DNA of 64,000 nt from Deferribacteraceae bacterium V6Fe1. GTDB lineage: Bacteria; Chrysiogenota; Deferribacteres; Deferribacterales; Deferrivibrionaceae. Positions 1-7,656 of the stretch are shown in pieces (the first letter of the stretch is position 1; every line of letters starts with the position of its first letter). The notes beneath the pieces are model-generated. The model did not search any database and was not told the origin of the DNA. It worked only from the letters and a program-made list of their open reading frames with translations. The position numbers were made by a program, and so were the translations under genes. The stretch spans positions 372,001 to 436,000 of the forward strand of contig CP063375.1 of the NCBI GenBank assembly GCA_022813675.1. The letters run 5' to 3'.

Positions 1-522
1 ACACCCTGATGAGTGATGAGCCCTGTAACCTTCCATTCTATCTTCACCTACATGACAAAGTGAGCAAAATTTCCGATATAGCTCAGCAGACATATTATCG
101 TTTGCAGCAGCACTTTCAATCTTTACGGGCTTACCACTTTTATCATAGCTCTTTTGCTCAGAAGTGCCATAAAGTTTTTCAAATTTTTCACCCCAGGCAA
201 GTGCAGTATTTTTTAAGATACCTGTATTAGTATACATTATCGTAGTATTGACCCTTTTAAACTGATACTCGTGACATTTTCCACAGGTCTTATCCCACAC
301 ATCCACACTTCCCGGATTTCTTCCGCCAAACATACCTTTATGGGCTATATCTTTATCCTTTGATTTATTGTCTCCGCTATGACAATCAACACAAGTCAAG
401 TCGTGCGACGGGGAGGTTTTTTCTATATTTTTGTGACAATTAGCACATTCGGAAGCAAAAACCAAATTATGCAATATTGTCCATAATAAAAAAACGCAAA
501 AAATCACTGATTTTATTTTCAT
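1..522 (-). CDS. Multihaem c-type cytochrome, C-terminus beyond window
   Basis: The reading frame is open from an ATG at 520-522 to the window edge, giving 174 residues with no stop. The first 24 residues form a Sec signal peptide. Four complete CxxCH haem sites follow: CANCH 26-30, CVDCH 44-48, CGKCH 80-84 and CSLCH 153-157. A further Cys is the last codon in the window, so at least one more haem site is possible. It should be a periplasmic electron carrier. It lies about 70 bases downstream of the tetrahaem cytochrome in the same direction, so it is probably the last visible gene of the cytochrome bc operon. The family cannot be named without the missing C-terminus; NapC/NrfH-like or octahaem-type proteins are possible. 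Confidence 0.85.
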   Translation of the reverse strand, partial: MKIKSVIFCVFLLWTILHNLVFASECANCHKNIEKTSPSHDLTCVDCHSGDNKSKDKDIAHKGMFGGRNPGSVDVWDKTCGKCHEYQFKRVNTTIMYTNTGILKNTALAWGEKFEKLYGTSEQKSYDKSGKPVKIESAAANDNMSAELYRKFCSLCHVGEDRMEGYRAHHSSGC

Positions 523-592
523 GAATACTTTAATATAGAAAAAAGGTAAAAAATCAACTTATTTTTTATAGAAATGAAAATTTGTAATACAA

Positions 593-1348
593 CTATTTAA
601 GATTTTCAACCAAATCGTCAATCTCTTTACTATCCAACGCAATTATAGGCATAACCGTTTTTTCTGATATCTCCCTTGGATTCTTGAGCCATTTTCTGAA
701 TATATCCTCAGTGATTTTTTTATTTTTTGTTAATATTTTTGACTTATAATACTCACTAAACAAGCCTGACAAATTAGGGCCGATATCCCCTTTGCCGGCT
801 GGACCGATATTTTTTAATACTGCTCTATGACAATTCCCGCATTTTTTGCCAAATACATTCTCCACATCACTATCAAGAAATACGGGATATGACGCATTTT
901 CTTTCTTAACGACTTTAACACCATCAAATAGTATCAGCTTCACAAGCTTATTTATAGTAGAGTTGTCAAAGTGAAAATCTGGCATGTATTCGTTTGGCTC
1001 TTTTATCATTTTAAAGATATATTCCCCGGTATTTTTACCGCCGGTGCCATGCAAATCACGAGCAAGAATATTCCCTCTGCCTTCTAAAACATGACATCTT
1101 CTGCAACCGGAATCGTTGACTATCTCTCTGGCTTTTTCCAACACCTTTTCATTAATTAAAAAATCGGCATATTTAGCTGTAATAAGATTAAAATGGGCAA
1201 TATCTTTTCTTGAAGTGATATCAATCCCTCTGTGACAAATAGTGCAATTGGCTTCTCTTGTGTAGTGAGGCTCGTGGCACTTCATACAATTTGACGCAAA
1301 TGTGCTAACAGAAAATAATAGCAAAATGATTAAAAAACGAGCGACCAA
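593..1348 (-). CDS. Tetrahaem cytochrome c of the bc complex
   Basis: This 251-residue protein has a signal peptide (about 1-19) and four CxxCH sites: CMKCH 21-25, CTICH 35-39, CRRCH 82-86 and CGNCH 170-174. The first two are closely spaced, as in small multihaem domains; the last two sit in separate monohaem-like domains. Its start overlaps the end of the cytochrome b gene by 19 bases, so translation is probably coupled. In this position it likely replaces cytochrome c1 as the periplasmic electron acceptor of a menaquinol-oxidising bc-type complex. The role is inferred from the operon; haem binding is read directly from the motifs. Confidence 0.87.
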   Translation of the reverse strand: MVARFLIILLLFSVSTFASNCMKCHEPHYTREANCTICHRGIDITSRKDIAHFNLITAKYADFLINEKVLEKAREIVNDSGCRRCHVLEGRGNILARDLHGTGGKNTGEYIFKMIKEPNEYMPDFHFDNSTINKLVKLILFDGVKVVKKENASYPVFLDSDVENVFGKKCGNCHRAVLKNIGPAGKGDIGPNLSGLFSEYYKSKILTKNKKITEDIFRKWLKNPREISEKTVMPIIALDSKEIDDLVENLK

Positions 1349-2337
1349 TTTGGCCCCCTAAAATAATAAGCAATTATCGTAAGGATAATAATCAACATTG
1401 TAAAAAATAATGTAAATATCCAAACAGGTTTGTCATCTTTGGAAAACCAACCGTAACCCTCACCCCTTTTTGAAATCTCAGGTAAAAAGAGATACAGGAT
1501 AAAAATTATAGCCAAAATATTAAACAAATACCCTCTAATACTGACAATTTCCTGTATCCACAGCAAAAACCACGCACTTTTTGCAGGATTTGGCGGAGTA
1601 GTAAAATCTGCCGGCACGCCTAAAGGGGATTTAATTACGACTGACAGCACAAGAATTACTAATGTTATTATTAATGCAGGTTTAAGAATACCTTTCTTAA
1701 ATTCGTTTAGGTTAATCTTTTTCTCATCTTGAAGCAAAAGCTTATCTTTTCTGAGTATATACATATGCATACTTACCAAAAAAGTCAGTAAAATAGGCAA
1801 TATTACCACGTGTAAAACGTAAAACCTCAAAAGTGTGTATTTATCCTCTACGGCAAAAGGGACAAGCATGCCTACAAGCTTATCCCCTAAGGGGAGTTGT
1901 CTTATAAGCTCCATACCTGTTGTGGTAGCCCAAAAACTCAGTTGATCAAATGGTAGCAAATACCCTGTATAGGCATAGAAAATTATAAGTAAAAACATCA
2001 TATATCCATACCTATAGTTTAACGCTCTCTGCTTATATACCCCGGAAAATATAATCCTTAAAATGTGCAGTGCCGAAAATACAAGAAAAAAATGAGTTAA
2101 CATTCTATGGAAACTTCTTAGATATTTTCCCAAGAATACGTTTTCTTCTATAAAGAGTACCGATTTATAAGCCATATCAGGCACCGGCAAATAGTAAAAT
2201 ACCAAAAGAATCCCTGACATAAAGAGGAGTAAAAATATAGTGATTAGAAAGATACCCAAATGGAATGTATAAAAGAAATTTGCGGCATTTTCGTTAATCT
2301 TATTTGCAAAAAAATGGTCAATAAATCTTTTTATCAT
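1330..2337 (-). CDS. Cytochrome b of a menaquinol bc-type complex
   Basis: This 335-residue membrane protein fuses the cytochrome b6-like N-terminal half and the subunit-IV-like C-terminal half. Paired haem-ligating histidines are visible in two helices ([16 protein letters not shown] and the later [17 protein letters not shown]). The usual PEWY motif at the quinol site is absent; the matching segment reads [16 protein letters not shown], a form I associate with bc complexes of menaquinone-using anaerobes. It would oxidise menaquinol and pass electrons to the Rieske protein and the cytochrome c encoded beside it. Its ATG overlaps the Rieske stop by four bases. Confidence 0.93.
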   Translation of the reverse strand: MIKRFIDHFFANKINENAANFFYTFHLGIFLITIFLLLFMSGILLVFYYLPVPDMAYKSVLFIEENVFLGKYLRSFHRMLTHFFLVFSALHILRIIFSGVYKQRALNYRYGYMMFLLIIFYAYTGYLLPFDQLSFWATTTGMELIRQLPLGDKLVGMLVPFAVEDKYTLLRFYVLHVVILPILLTFLVSMHMYILRKDKLLLQDEKKINLNEFKKGILKPALIITLVILVLSVVIKSPLGVPADFTTPPNPAKSAWFLLWIQEIVSIRGYLFNILAIIFILYLFLPEISKRGEGYGWFSKDDKPVWIFTLFFTMLIIILTIIAYYFRGPNWSLVF

Positions 2338-2726
2338 GTATAAATTATTATTTCATCCTGAGTAGTTTTAAATTTCTTTTTACCAAGAGGCCTTGTAGCA
2401 GGCCCTTTTAGCACATTGCCGGAAATATCAAACTTACTGCCGTGACAAGGGCAAGCAAACCCTTCCTTATTAAAAGCCACATTGCACCCTAAATGGGTGC
2501 AAACGGTAGAAAACACTTCATATTTACCATGAATCCTCATAACAGCAATCTTTTTATCGGGGATAATCAATGCCCCTTCACCAGGCACATCTTCTATTTT
2601 AACTTTAACAACATTAGAGTTAGTATCTCGAGCAGGGAGTAAAAATTTATAAAACAATACTACACCTGCAAGTATTGAAAAAAATTTCAGCAAGCTTTTT
2701 GCCGAATTACGTTTATCTTTGTCCAT
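2334..2726 (-). CDS. Rieske iron-sulfur protein
   Basis: This 130-residue protein has one N-terminal membrane anchor (about 13-30) and a periplasmic Rieske fold. The two cluster-binding boxes are CTHLGC (76-81) and CPCHGS (92-97), giving the two Cys and two His ligands of a [2Fe-2S] centre and the disulfide pair. GPATRPL near the C-terminus is the usual proline loop. The anchor lacks a twin-arginine pair. It is the first of the three core bc subunits and overlaps cytochrome b by four bases (ATGA). Confidence 0.95.
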   Translation of the reverse strand: MDKDKRNSAKSLLKFFSILAGVVLFYKFLLPARDTNSNVVKVKIEDVPGEGALIIPDKKIAVMRIHGKYEVFSTVCTHLGCNVAFNKEGFACPCHGSKFDISGNVLKGPATRPLGKKKFKTTQDEIIIYT

Positions 2727-2805
2727 ACGTTAAATGTTCCCGTTTTTTCTGGCTACCATTTCAGTGAAAACATTATCACAATATTTGTCATTACCGCAAC
2801 AATTT

Positions 2806-3168
2806 TTATAAAGTCAAATCTTTTGCGGCCATCCCTTTTAATCTGTCAGTCAATGCGAGCAGTCCGCCCACCAATACTTTGGCATGAAACCCATGCAAAT
2901 TCAAAAATTGGCATGCGATATTTGACCTGAAATCTTGGGGACATGCACAAATAATGACCTTATCTTTTGGTAGCTCTTCCACCCTATCAGGTAACTCATT
3001 CAGAGGGATTTCGATGCTAAATTTCATCCCCCATTTTTCCGTCTCAAAAGGGTATCTGATGTCCAAAAGTATTGCCTCATCTTTATTTAATAACTCAATC
3101 GCCTTATCTGGACTAAACCTGATTTTTAAAACATCTTCCATGTTTAAATTTCTAAGTAAATTTTCCAT
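2806..3168 (-). CDS. Single-domain rhodanese
   Basis: This protein of about 120 residues has one rhodanese domain. The active-site loop CPQDFRS gives the catalytic Cys followed by the C-x4-R-S pattern, and another Cys lies two residues earlier. The LLDIRYPFE segment is the usual CH2A-type motif. I chose the ATG at 3168 because GGAGG at 3176-3180 lies seven bases upstream; an upstream GTG at 3174 sits almost on top of that site. It probably handles sulfane sulfur in the cytoplasm. The operon with ccdA and Rieske genes suggests a link to cytochrome or Fe-S maturation, which is inference. Confidence 0.88.
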   Translation of the reverse strand: MENLLRNLNMEDVLKIRFSPDKAIELLNKDEAILLDIRYPFETEKWGMKFSIEIPLNELPDRVEELPKDKVIICACPQDFRSNIACQFLNLHGFHAKVLVGGLLALTDRLKGMAAKDLTL

Positions 3169-3179
3169 AATCACGCCTC

Positions 3180-3866
3180 CTATAAAAGATAAAATATACC
3201 AATTATTACCAAACCTACGCCGACAATTTTTTGAAGCACATTTAAAAAATTAGATTTTTCATTAAATTTGAGAAACTTTGCGACCAAATTTCCGCTTACA
3301 CCTGCAACGGCAATAGTTATTGTATGGCCGACAGCAAAAAATAACAATAATAGCGCTGGTCTTAAAATTTCAGCACCGGATATTTTAAACGTAAACCCGA
3401 TAATAGGAGCAATATATGCAAATGTGCATGGGCCAAGCCCTATGCCAAAAATAAAACCCATAATAAAAACAGACAATACATTTACCTTGACGGATTTATA
3501 TTGAAAACCCTTCCAGTTAAGATTCACTAAACCTAACAAATATGCTCCAAATACTATAAAAAGTGCACCGACTAACAAATCTCCTAAAATCCCCACATCA
3601 CCGAATATCCTACCCAACAATATGGTTACAACACCGATTACGGCAATACTAATTAAAACTCCAAAGGAAAAAACAGATGAGAGCCAAAAAGCACTTTTTA
3701 TATTTTCAGACCGCTTCATAAGGTAACCACATATCAAAGGGATACCGCTCAAATGACAAGGGCTAATCATAACGCTTACTACCCCCCACACAAAAGCAGC
3801 AAGCAAAGCTATGACAATTTGTTGATTTACAAGATAATTAATATTATTGAAAATTGTCTCAATCAT
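3180..3866 (-). CDS. ccdA: CcdA-like transmembrane thiol-disulfide carrier
   Basis: This 228-residue protein has about six membrane helices. The paired Cys motifs of the CcdA/DsbD-beta family are clear: SPCHLSGIP near the N-terminus and GPCTFAYIAP in the middle. It carries reducing power from cytoplasmic thioredoxin to the periplasm, where apocytochrome CxxCH cysteines must be kept reduced. It overlaps the upstream thioredoxin-like lipoprotein by four bases, and that protein is its probable partner. The multihaem cytochromes of the same operon are plausible clients. Confidence 0.9.
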   Translation of the reverse strand: MIETIFNNINYLVNQQIVIALLAAFVWGVVSVMISPCHLSGIPLICGYLMKRSENIKSAFWLSSVFSFGVLISIAVIGVVTILLGRIFGDVGILGDLLVGALFIVFGAYLLGLVNLNWKGFQYKSVKVNVLSVFIMGFIFGIGLGPCTFAYIAPIIGFTFKISGAEILRPALLLLFFAVGHTITIAVAGVSGNLVAKFLKFNEKSNFLNVLQKIVGVGLVIIGIFYLL

Positions 3867-4273
3867 TTTGTGCCGATTTCTTTAAGACCCTGAGACTTTA
3901 GAAAATTTGCAAGCTCCTCTTCCGGATAAAAACCTACATGGCGGGCAATCTCTTTACCATTTTTATCCAAAAAGACTTGAGTCGGAATACCGTTTATATT
4001 ATAAATCTTTGCGTATTTTGCATCTTCCTTAGTCCATACATCATAAAAAATGACTTTAACTTGCGCACCAAACCTCTTTTCAATATTTTTCATGACAGGC
4101 TGCATCATCTTACAAGGGACACAGTTTACTGACCCAAGCTCAATAAAGGTAATAGCAGATTTTTTAGAAGAATAAATTGCGCTTAATGCGTCCTCTGACT
4201 TATCATCACGCTGTGAGCATCCAAAAAACAGAAGTAATACAAAAGAAAACAATAATAGATAACTTTTTTTCAT
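3863..4273 (-). CDS. Thioredoxin-like lipoprotein
   Basis: This 136-residue protein starts with a lipoprotein signal peptide ending in LFFGC, so it should be anchored in a membrane facing the periplasm. A thioredoxin fold follows, with the redox motif CVPC in the stretch NCVPCKMMQP and the cis-proline loop GIPTQVFLD. It likely receives electrons from the CcdA encoded directly downstream and reduces apocytochromes or other periplasmic thiols. It is the first gene of the bc operon. A TATAAT box lies at 4310-4315, and the left end of the IS4 element is only about 68 bases upstream of the start codon, so the insertion may alter its promoter. Confidence 0.88.
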   Translation of the reverse strand: MKKSYLLLFSFVLLLFFGCSQRDDKSEDALSAIYSSKKSAITFIELGSVNCVPCKMMQPVMKNIEKRFGAQVKVIFYDVWTKEDAKYAKIYNINGIPTQVFLDKNGKEIARHVGFYPEEELANFLKSQGLKEIGTK

Positions 4274-4331
4274 AGCGGAACTCCAAGTCAGTATTTCTAC
4301 GTTTATAAAATTATACTATATATGTCAATAT

Positions 4332-4340
4332 AAGTTTCTA
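4332..4340. repeat. Target-site duplication, left copy (IS4 element)
   Basis: AAGTTTCTA here is repeated exactly at 5809-5817, directly flanking the IS4 element. The match extends by CT if the element's own first two bases are counted. Nine bases is typical of IS10/IS50-type IS4 elements. Confidence 0.85.
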
Positions 4341-5808
4341 CTGCCATCACCCCATTTTTTGCACCTTTAAGCTACAAGTAAACTTTTCTTTCTTTTCATT
4401 TTTCCTAACTCATTAATCCGATGTCTTTTTTCCTTAATCTTAAAATAATAATCCAATTTAAAATAACACACTTTATCTGATTCATAAATCTTTTCCCTAA
4501 ACCTAAAAAGTCGTTCTTTAGATGATAATAACAAGTTCATTAACCCATCTGAAATTCGATAATAAATAAATTTACATACAACCTTACCCTTACTATTAAA
4601 TTTCTCCCTTTTTGCCATATTCTCTAAAAGTTTTGAAACAATTGTATCTTTCTCTATTTGGCTTAATACATTCCAACAAAAGGATACTAACGATAATATA
4701 GTCTTTAAAGATTCAAACTTCCTCACAAGACACTTTTCCAGCCCAAATTGCTGTTTCATAAATCTATAGCTTTCTTCTATTTTCCATCTCTTAAAATAAG
4801 ATTTAATCCTAAAGTAAGCCTCCTTACTGCTACTTATGTGGCCTTCACATAAAAAATAAAGTTTATTCTTATTACCATGAAAGCTCACACTAATAACTGT
4901 AACTGCTCGATTGTTGTAGTAACATTTTGCATAACCATAAGAAATACCACCCTTCTTGTAACGCCTGTTTATTATACCATTGCAAATTTTATATACTGAC
5001 ATCTTCTCGCCCTTATATTCTAAATGCCTCTTACCTGTGCTCCTAATAACAAAATTTAAATCTTCTCGAAGAAGATATCTTAAAATTACTCCCCTGTCAT
5101 AACCCCTATCAAATACAAATAAACCCTTATTTCGAAACTTATCTTTTAATTTATCCAGCATATTTAAGGTCTCTGTATTCTCACTTTTAAAGTCTTGAGA
5201 TTTAGAACTATAAGCATCTAAATATAATGAAAATAAACGTTTGCTACTGGGGCTATAACACACTGCATGATTTAAATGGAAGCCATTAGCAATACGACCA
5301 CTACTACCATCGTGGACTTTACCAATAAGCTCAAAGTTTCTACCATAATTGTGAACCAAATCTCCACCATCAATTGATATTATTAACCTGGAATCTGATT
5401 CTGTTTCTTTAAGTGCGTAATCAATATTATATGCATTTGAAATAGCAAGTAGATGTGAATAATTAAATGTATTTCTTTGCAACCGCTTTAATGTGTGTTT
5501 AATTCCACACTTCTCATTTAAATAACCAGATATGGCAGTAAGATTTAAACTGCGAGTAGCAAAACAACCTGAAATAATCTCAAGAATATACTTTTGTTGC
5601 GGCTTTGTGAGATAATCATGAAGGTTTCTTGTAGTGTTTAACATTTTTCCCTTCACATTTTTAGTAATTTCACCTATCATAAACTGCCTCCATTTTGTTG
5701 TTATTGTTGCTTTTTTCGTTAAAATCATAATACAACATCTTGGAGGCATTATCAATTATAAATACCTGTCAAATAACATTTCTTATGTAAAAATGGGGTG
5801 ATGCCAGA
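4341..5808. mobile_element. Complete IS4-family insertion sequence, 1468 bp
   Basis: The element is bounded by 19-bp imperfect inverted ends (18 of 19 matching). The left end reads CTGCCATCACCCCATTTTT at 4341-4359; the right end, on the other strand from 5808, reads CTGGCATCACCCCATTTTT. Ends beginning with CTG recall IS10 and IS50. A 9-bp duplication, AAGTTTCTA, flanks it. The single gene inside is an intact transposase, so the element looks recent and possibly active. It sits in the space between the bc operon and the FmdE gene and interrupts no gene. Confidence 0.92.
4367..5680 (-). CDS. IS4-family DDE transposase
   Basis: This 437-residue protein has the IS4 catalytic residues: first Asp near residue 104 (IISIDGGD), second Asp near 191 (VFDRGYD) and Glu near 302. 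The Glu lies in YFKRWKIEESYRFMK, which fits the Y-x2-R-x3-E-x6-K signature exactly. The ATG at 5680 has GGAGG seven bases upstream; the open frame extends further upstream but without a ribosome site. It catalyses cut-and-paste transposition of the surrounding element. No frameshift or internal stop is visible. Confidence 0.93.
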   Translation of the reverse strand: MIGEITKNVKGKMLNTTRNLHDYLTKPQQKYILEIISGCFATRSLNLTAISGYLNEKCGIKHTLKRLQRNTFNYSHLLAISNAYNIDYALKETESDSRLIISIDGGDLVHNYGRNFELIGKVHDGSSGRIANGFHLNHAVCYSPSSKRLFSLYLDAYSSKSQDFKSENTETLNMLDKLKDKFRNKGLFVFDRGYDRGVILRYLLREDLNFVIRSTGKRHLEYKGEKMSVYKICNGIINRRYKKGGISYGYAKCYYNNRAVTVISVSFHGNKNKLYFLCEGHISSSKEAYFRIKSYFKRWKIEESYRFMKQQFGLEKCLVRKFESLKTILSLVSFCWNVLSQIEKDTIVSKLLENMAKREKFNSKGKVVCKFIYYRISDGLMNLLLSSKERLFRFREKIYESDKVCYFKLDYYFKIKEKRHRINELGKMKRKKSLLVA

Positions 5809-5817
5809 AGTTTCTAC
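5809..5817. repeat. Target-site duplication, right copy (IS4 element)
   Basis: Second copy of AAGTTTCTA, immediately outside the right end of the IS4 element. Confidence 0.85.
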
Positions 5818-5840
5818 TTAAAAATAGCCAACTATAAATG

Positions 5841-5862
5841 AAAAAGGCCTGACTGCCAGGCC
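5841..5862 (-). terminator. Rho-independent terminator after the FmdE gene
   Basis: A GGCCTG/CAGGCC stem with a five-base loop is followed, on the minus strand, by TTTTT. It starts about 12 bases after the stop codon of the FmdE-like gene. Confidence 0.85.
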
Positions 5863-5874
5863 CCATTCACTTGT

Positions 5875-6522
5875 CTAATACTCAAAGCAGTCAAGACAAA
5901 TTTTCTTGCCGTCGGTTACTCTTAAATAGTTTTCAGCCACAGCATCTCCACAAGATTCGCAAACTTCAAGGTTAAAACAAGATTTACCTTTGGGCACTTT
6001 AAATTCAAACGGCCCTTCAACATCAACTATTTCTTCAAGCTTCAGCGTAAAAGGTCTTTTAAATCCGGGCTCTGCCACCTCTGCAGGCACATCAGTTGGC
6101 TTGACACCTTTTTTTCTATACTCTGTGATAAAAGGTGCTGCAAATGCTTTTTTAAGAAGTTCGGGCTTTATTTTTACTTTAACGGCCTTACCATTTACCT
6201 TGTCAACAAGCGTAAATGTCCACTTCCCTTTTGCTTCCTTTTTCATTATCCCTTTCCCAAATGTACAGCCTGTTGCAAACTGCACACCATCAGCAAAACA
6301 TCCCGCAGCATGTTTGTCCCCCACATTGATAATTACCATCTTGTCCATGTTACTTTCCCTTTCAGCATTAAGCGCTTTGAGTGCGGCAAGTCCTGCAACA
6401 TATCCCATCGGCATACCACCGCAAATATGTCCGTGCATATTCAGTGCAGAATACAAAAATTCTTTTTCCTGTGCTGACAATCCTTCAATACTGTTTACAA
6501 CTTCTCTGTTTTTTTCAAACAT
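5875..6522 (-). CDS. FmdE-family protein with C-terminal zinc ribbon
   Basis: This 215-residue protein matches the FmdE family (named after formylmethanofuran dehydrogenase operon protein E). The N-terminal motif LNMHGHICGGMPMGY carries the conserved His and Cys of that family. The C-terminus has two CxxC pairs (CESC and CLDC) that form a zinc-ribbon-like site. The rest of methanofuran metabolism is not present, so the bacterial role is unknown; metal or cofactor handling has been proposed for such proteins. It follows the TSUP transporter by nine bases and shares its probable promoter, and it ends at a clear terminator. Confidence 0.85.
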   Translation of the reverse strand: MFEKNREVVNSIEGLSAQEKEFLYSALNMHGHICGGMPMGYVAGLAALKALNAERESNMDKMVIINVGDKHAAGCFADGVQFATGCTFGKGIMKKEAKGKWTFTLVDKVNGKAVKVKIKPELLKKAFAAPFITEYRKKGVKPTDVPAEVAEPGFKRPFTLKLEEIVDVEGPFEFKVPKGKSCFNLEVCESCGDAVAENYLRVTDGKKICLDCFEY

Positions 6523-6531
6523 TTTTGCCTC

Positions 6532-7275
6532 CTATTTAAGCAAATTTATGACTAATTTGATTGCTACCAAAAATACTATAAATCCTAAAAATCTCTTAAC
6601 AGTCTTAGGTTTCATTTTAAGGTGCATAAAGTGCGTGCCAAAATACCCACCCAAATACGCCGCCAAGCCGGCAAAGATGAGTAATTGAATATTCACATGC
6701 CCCATCTTAAGATAAGCTAAAAAACCTGTAAGCGATGAAAAAGGGACTACCAAAGCTGTAACTGTGGCAACCTTTTTAGGATTAAATCCTGACAATACAA
6801 GTAGAGGTGAGATTAAGCCACCGCCTCCAACTCCAAGTAGCCCTGAAATTATTCCAGCAATACTTCCCGTAAACACTAGTATACCAAGTGGTCTATCCTC
6901 TCTAAACTTATCTTCATACTTTTTTGCATTAAAAAAGAACATCACCATACTTGAGAAGAGTAAAAACAGTATAAATATTATCATTACAAATGTTTTATTA
7001 ATAAACAGCGATATGTAAGCACCGACCGGTGCCAGCAACATTGAGGAGATGATAATCGGCAAACCTAATTTGACATCTACCCTTTTATTTTTAATATTGG
7101 AAAAGCTTGCCGCCACAAGGCTTATAGTATTGATAAACAGCCCTGTCGGTTTTGCTTCGTTAATCGGTATCCCTAGCGAAAACATTATTGGCACAAGCAC
7201 TACAGCAGAGCCTACTCCACCCAGTGCAAAAACAAACGATAAAATAAATGCCAAAATACTAATTGTAATAACCAT
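6532..7275 (-). CDS. TSUP (TauE/SafE) family anion exporter
   Basis: This 247-residue membrane protein has about eight helices in two repeats. It shows the glycine-rich TSUP motifs in both halves (GGVGSAVVLVPIMFSLGIP and GLLGVGGGGLISPLLV). Members export sulfite, sulfonates or related sulfur anions; the substrate here is not evident. The ATG at 7275 is 16 bases downstream of a perfect 24-bp palindrome at 7291-7314. That palindrome recurs upstream of the permease operon, so the two units are probably co-regulated. Confidence 0.88.
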   Translation of the reverse strand: MVITISILAFILSFVFALGGVGSAVVLVPIMFSLGIPINEAKPTGLFINTISLVAASFSNIKNKRVDVKLGLPIIISSMLLAPVGAYISLFINKTFVMIIFILFLLFSSMVMFFFNAKKYEDKFREDRPLGILVFTGSIAGIISGLLGVGGGGLISPLLVLSGFNPKKVATVTALVVPFSSLTGFLAYLKMGHVNIQLLIFAGLAAYLGGYFGTHFMHLKMKPKTVKRFLGFIVFLVAIKLVINLLK

Positions 7276-7290
7276 ACCTACCCTCTATTC

Positions 7291-7314
7291 ATATTTCTAT
7301 ATACATAGAAATAT
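7291..7314. promoter_or_regulatory. 24-bp palindromic operator, copy 1
   Basis: ATATTTCTAT-N4-ATAGAAATAT is a perfect 10-bp inverted repeat. It lies 16 bases before the TSUP start codon and would overlap the -10 region of a promoter reading that gene. A second copy with one mismatch lies at 9867-9890. The size and symmetry fit a dimeric winged-helix repressor of ArsR/SmtB type, but no regulator gene is in the window. Confidence 0.7.
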
Positions 7315-7320
7315 ATCTTC

Positions 7321-7345
7321 AAAAAAAAAGGGGGGGTTAGCCCCT
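7321..7345 (-). terminator. Terminator overlapping the stop of the mini-thioredoxin gene
   Basis: On the minus strand a GGGG-loop-CCCC hairpin is followed by nine T. The TAA stop codon of the mini-thioredoxin gene lies in the loop. It separates the permease operon from the TSUP promoter just beyond it. Confidence 0.72.
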
Positions 7346-7582
7346 TTGCTCGCTTAACATTTCTTTTACCTGTTCAACTGTTGGAAGGGGCTTACCCTCG
7401 TGCACAACGACCTCATCAACTACAAGACCAGGTGTAAACATAATATATTTTGTTATCTCAGGTAGCTCCTTTACATACTCAACGGTTGCATCTTCGATAC
7501 CTAACTGCTCCACAGCAGCCAAAGTTGTCTGATATAAAATCTCACAATTTCTACAACCTGTTCCCAATACTTTTATTCTCAT
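7337..7582 (-). CDS. Mini-thioredoxin (redox-active disulfide protein 2 family)
   Basis: This 81-residue protein has a single thioredoxin-like fold with CRNC near the N-terminus (GTGCRNCEILYQ). It also has the VVDEVVVHEGKPLP segment typical of the small archaeal/bacterial thioredoxin-like family. GAGGTGG precedes the ATG. Such proteins often sit beside permeases of the type encoded two genes upstream, where they may shuttle electrons or a metal thiolate. It closes the permease-CDF transcript at a terminator that overlaps its own stop codon. Confidence 0.87.
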   Translation of the reverse strand: MRIKVLGTGCRNCEILYQTTLAAVEQLGIEDATVEYVKELPEITKYIMFTPGLVVDEVVVHEGKPLPTVEQVKEMLSEQRG

Positions 7583-7656
7583 TTTTCCACCTCATATTTT
7601 TATTTTTATAAAACAATAGCTATATTAGCTTGTTGCAACAAAAAAGCAAGAAAAAA

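Noticed and set aside
9-230. Plus-strand open frame of 73 codons at the left edge
   Set aside because: It is antisense to the multihaem cytochrome reading frame, which has a signal peptide and four CxxCH motifs.
4310-4328. TTGACA plus TATAAT as a promoter pair for the bc operon
   Set aside because: The two boxes are only seven bases apart, so they cannot act together; only the TATAAT may be used.
5846-5862. Hairpin as part of the IS4 right end
   Set aside because: It lies outside the target duplication and fits a normal terminator of the FmdE gene.
5990-6688. Plus-strand 232-codon frame across FmdE
   Set aside because: Its Ser/Pro-rich, low-complexity translation is antisense to the FmdE and TSUP genes.
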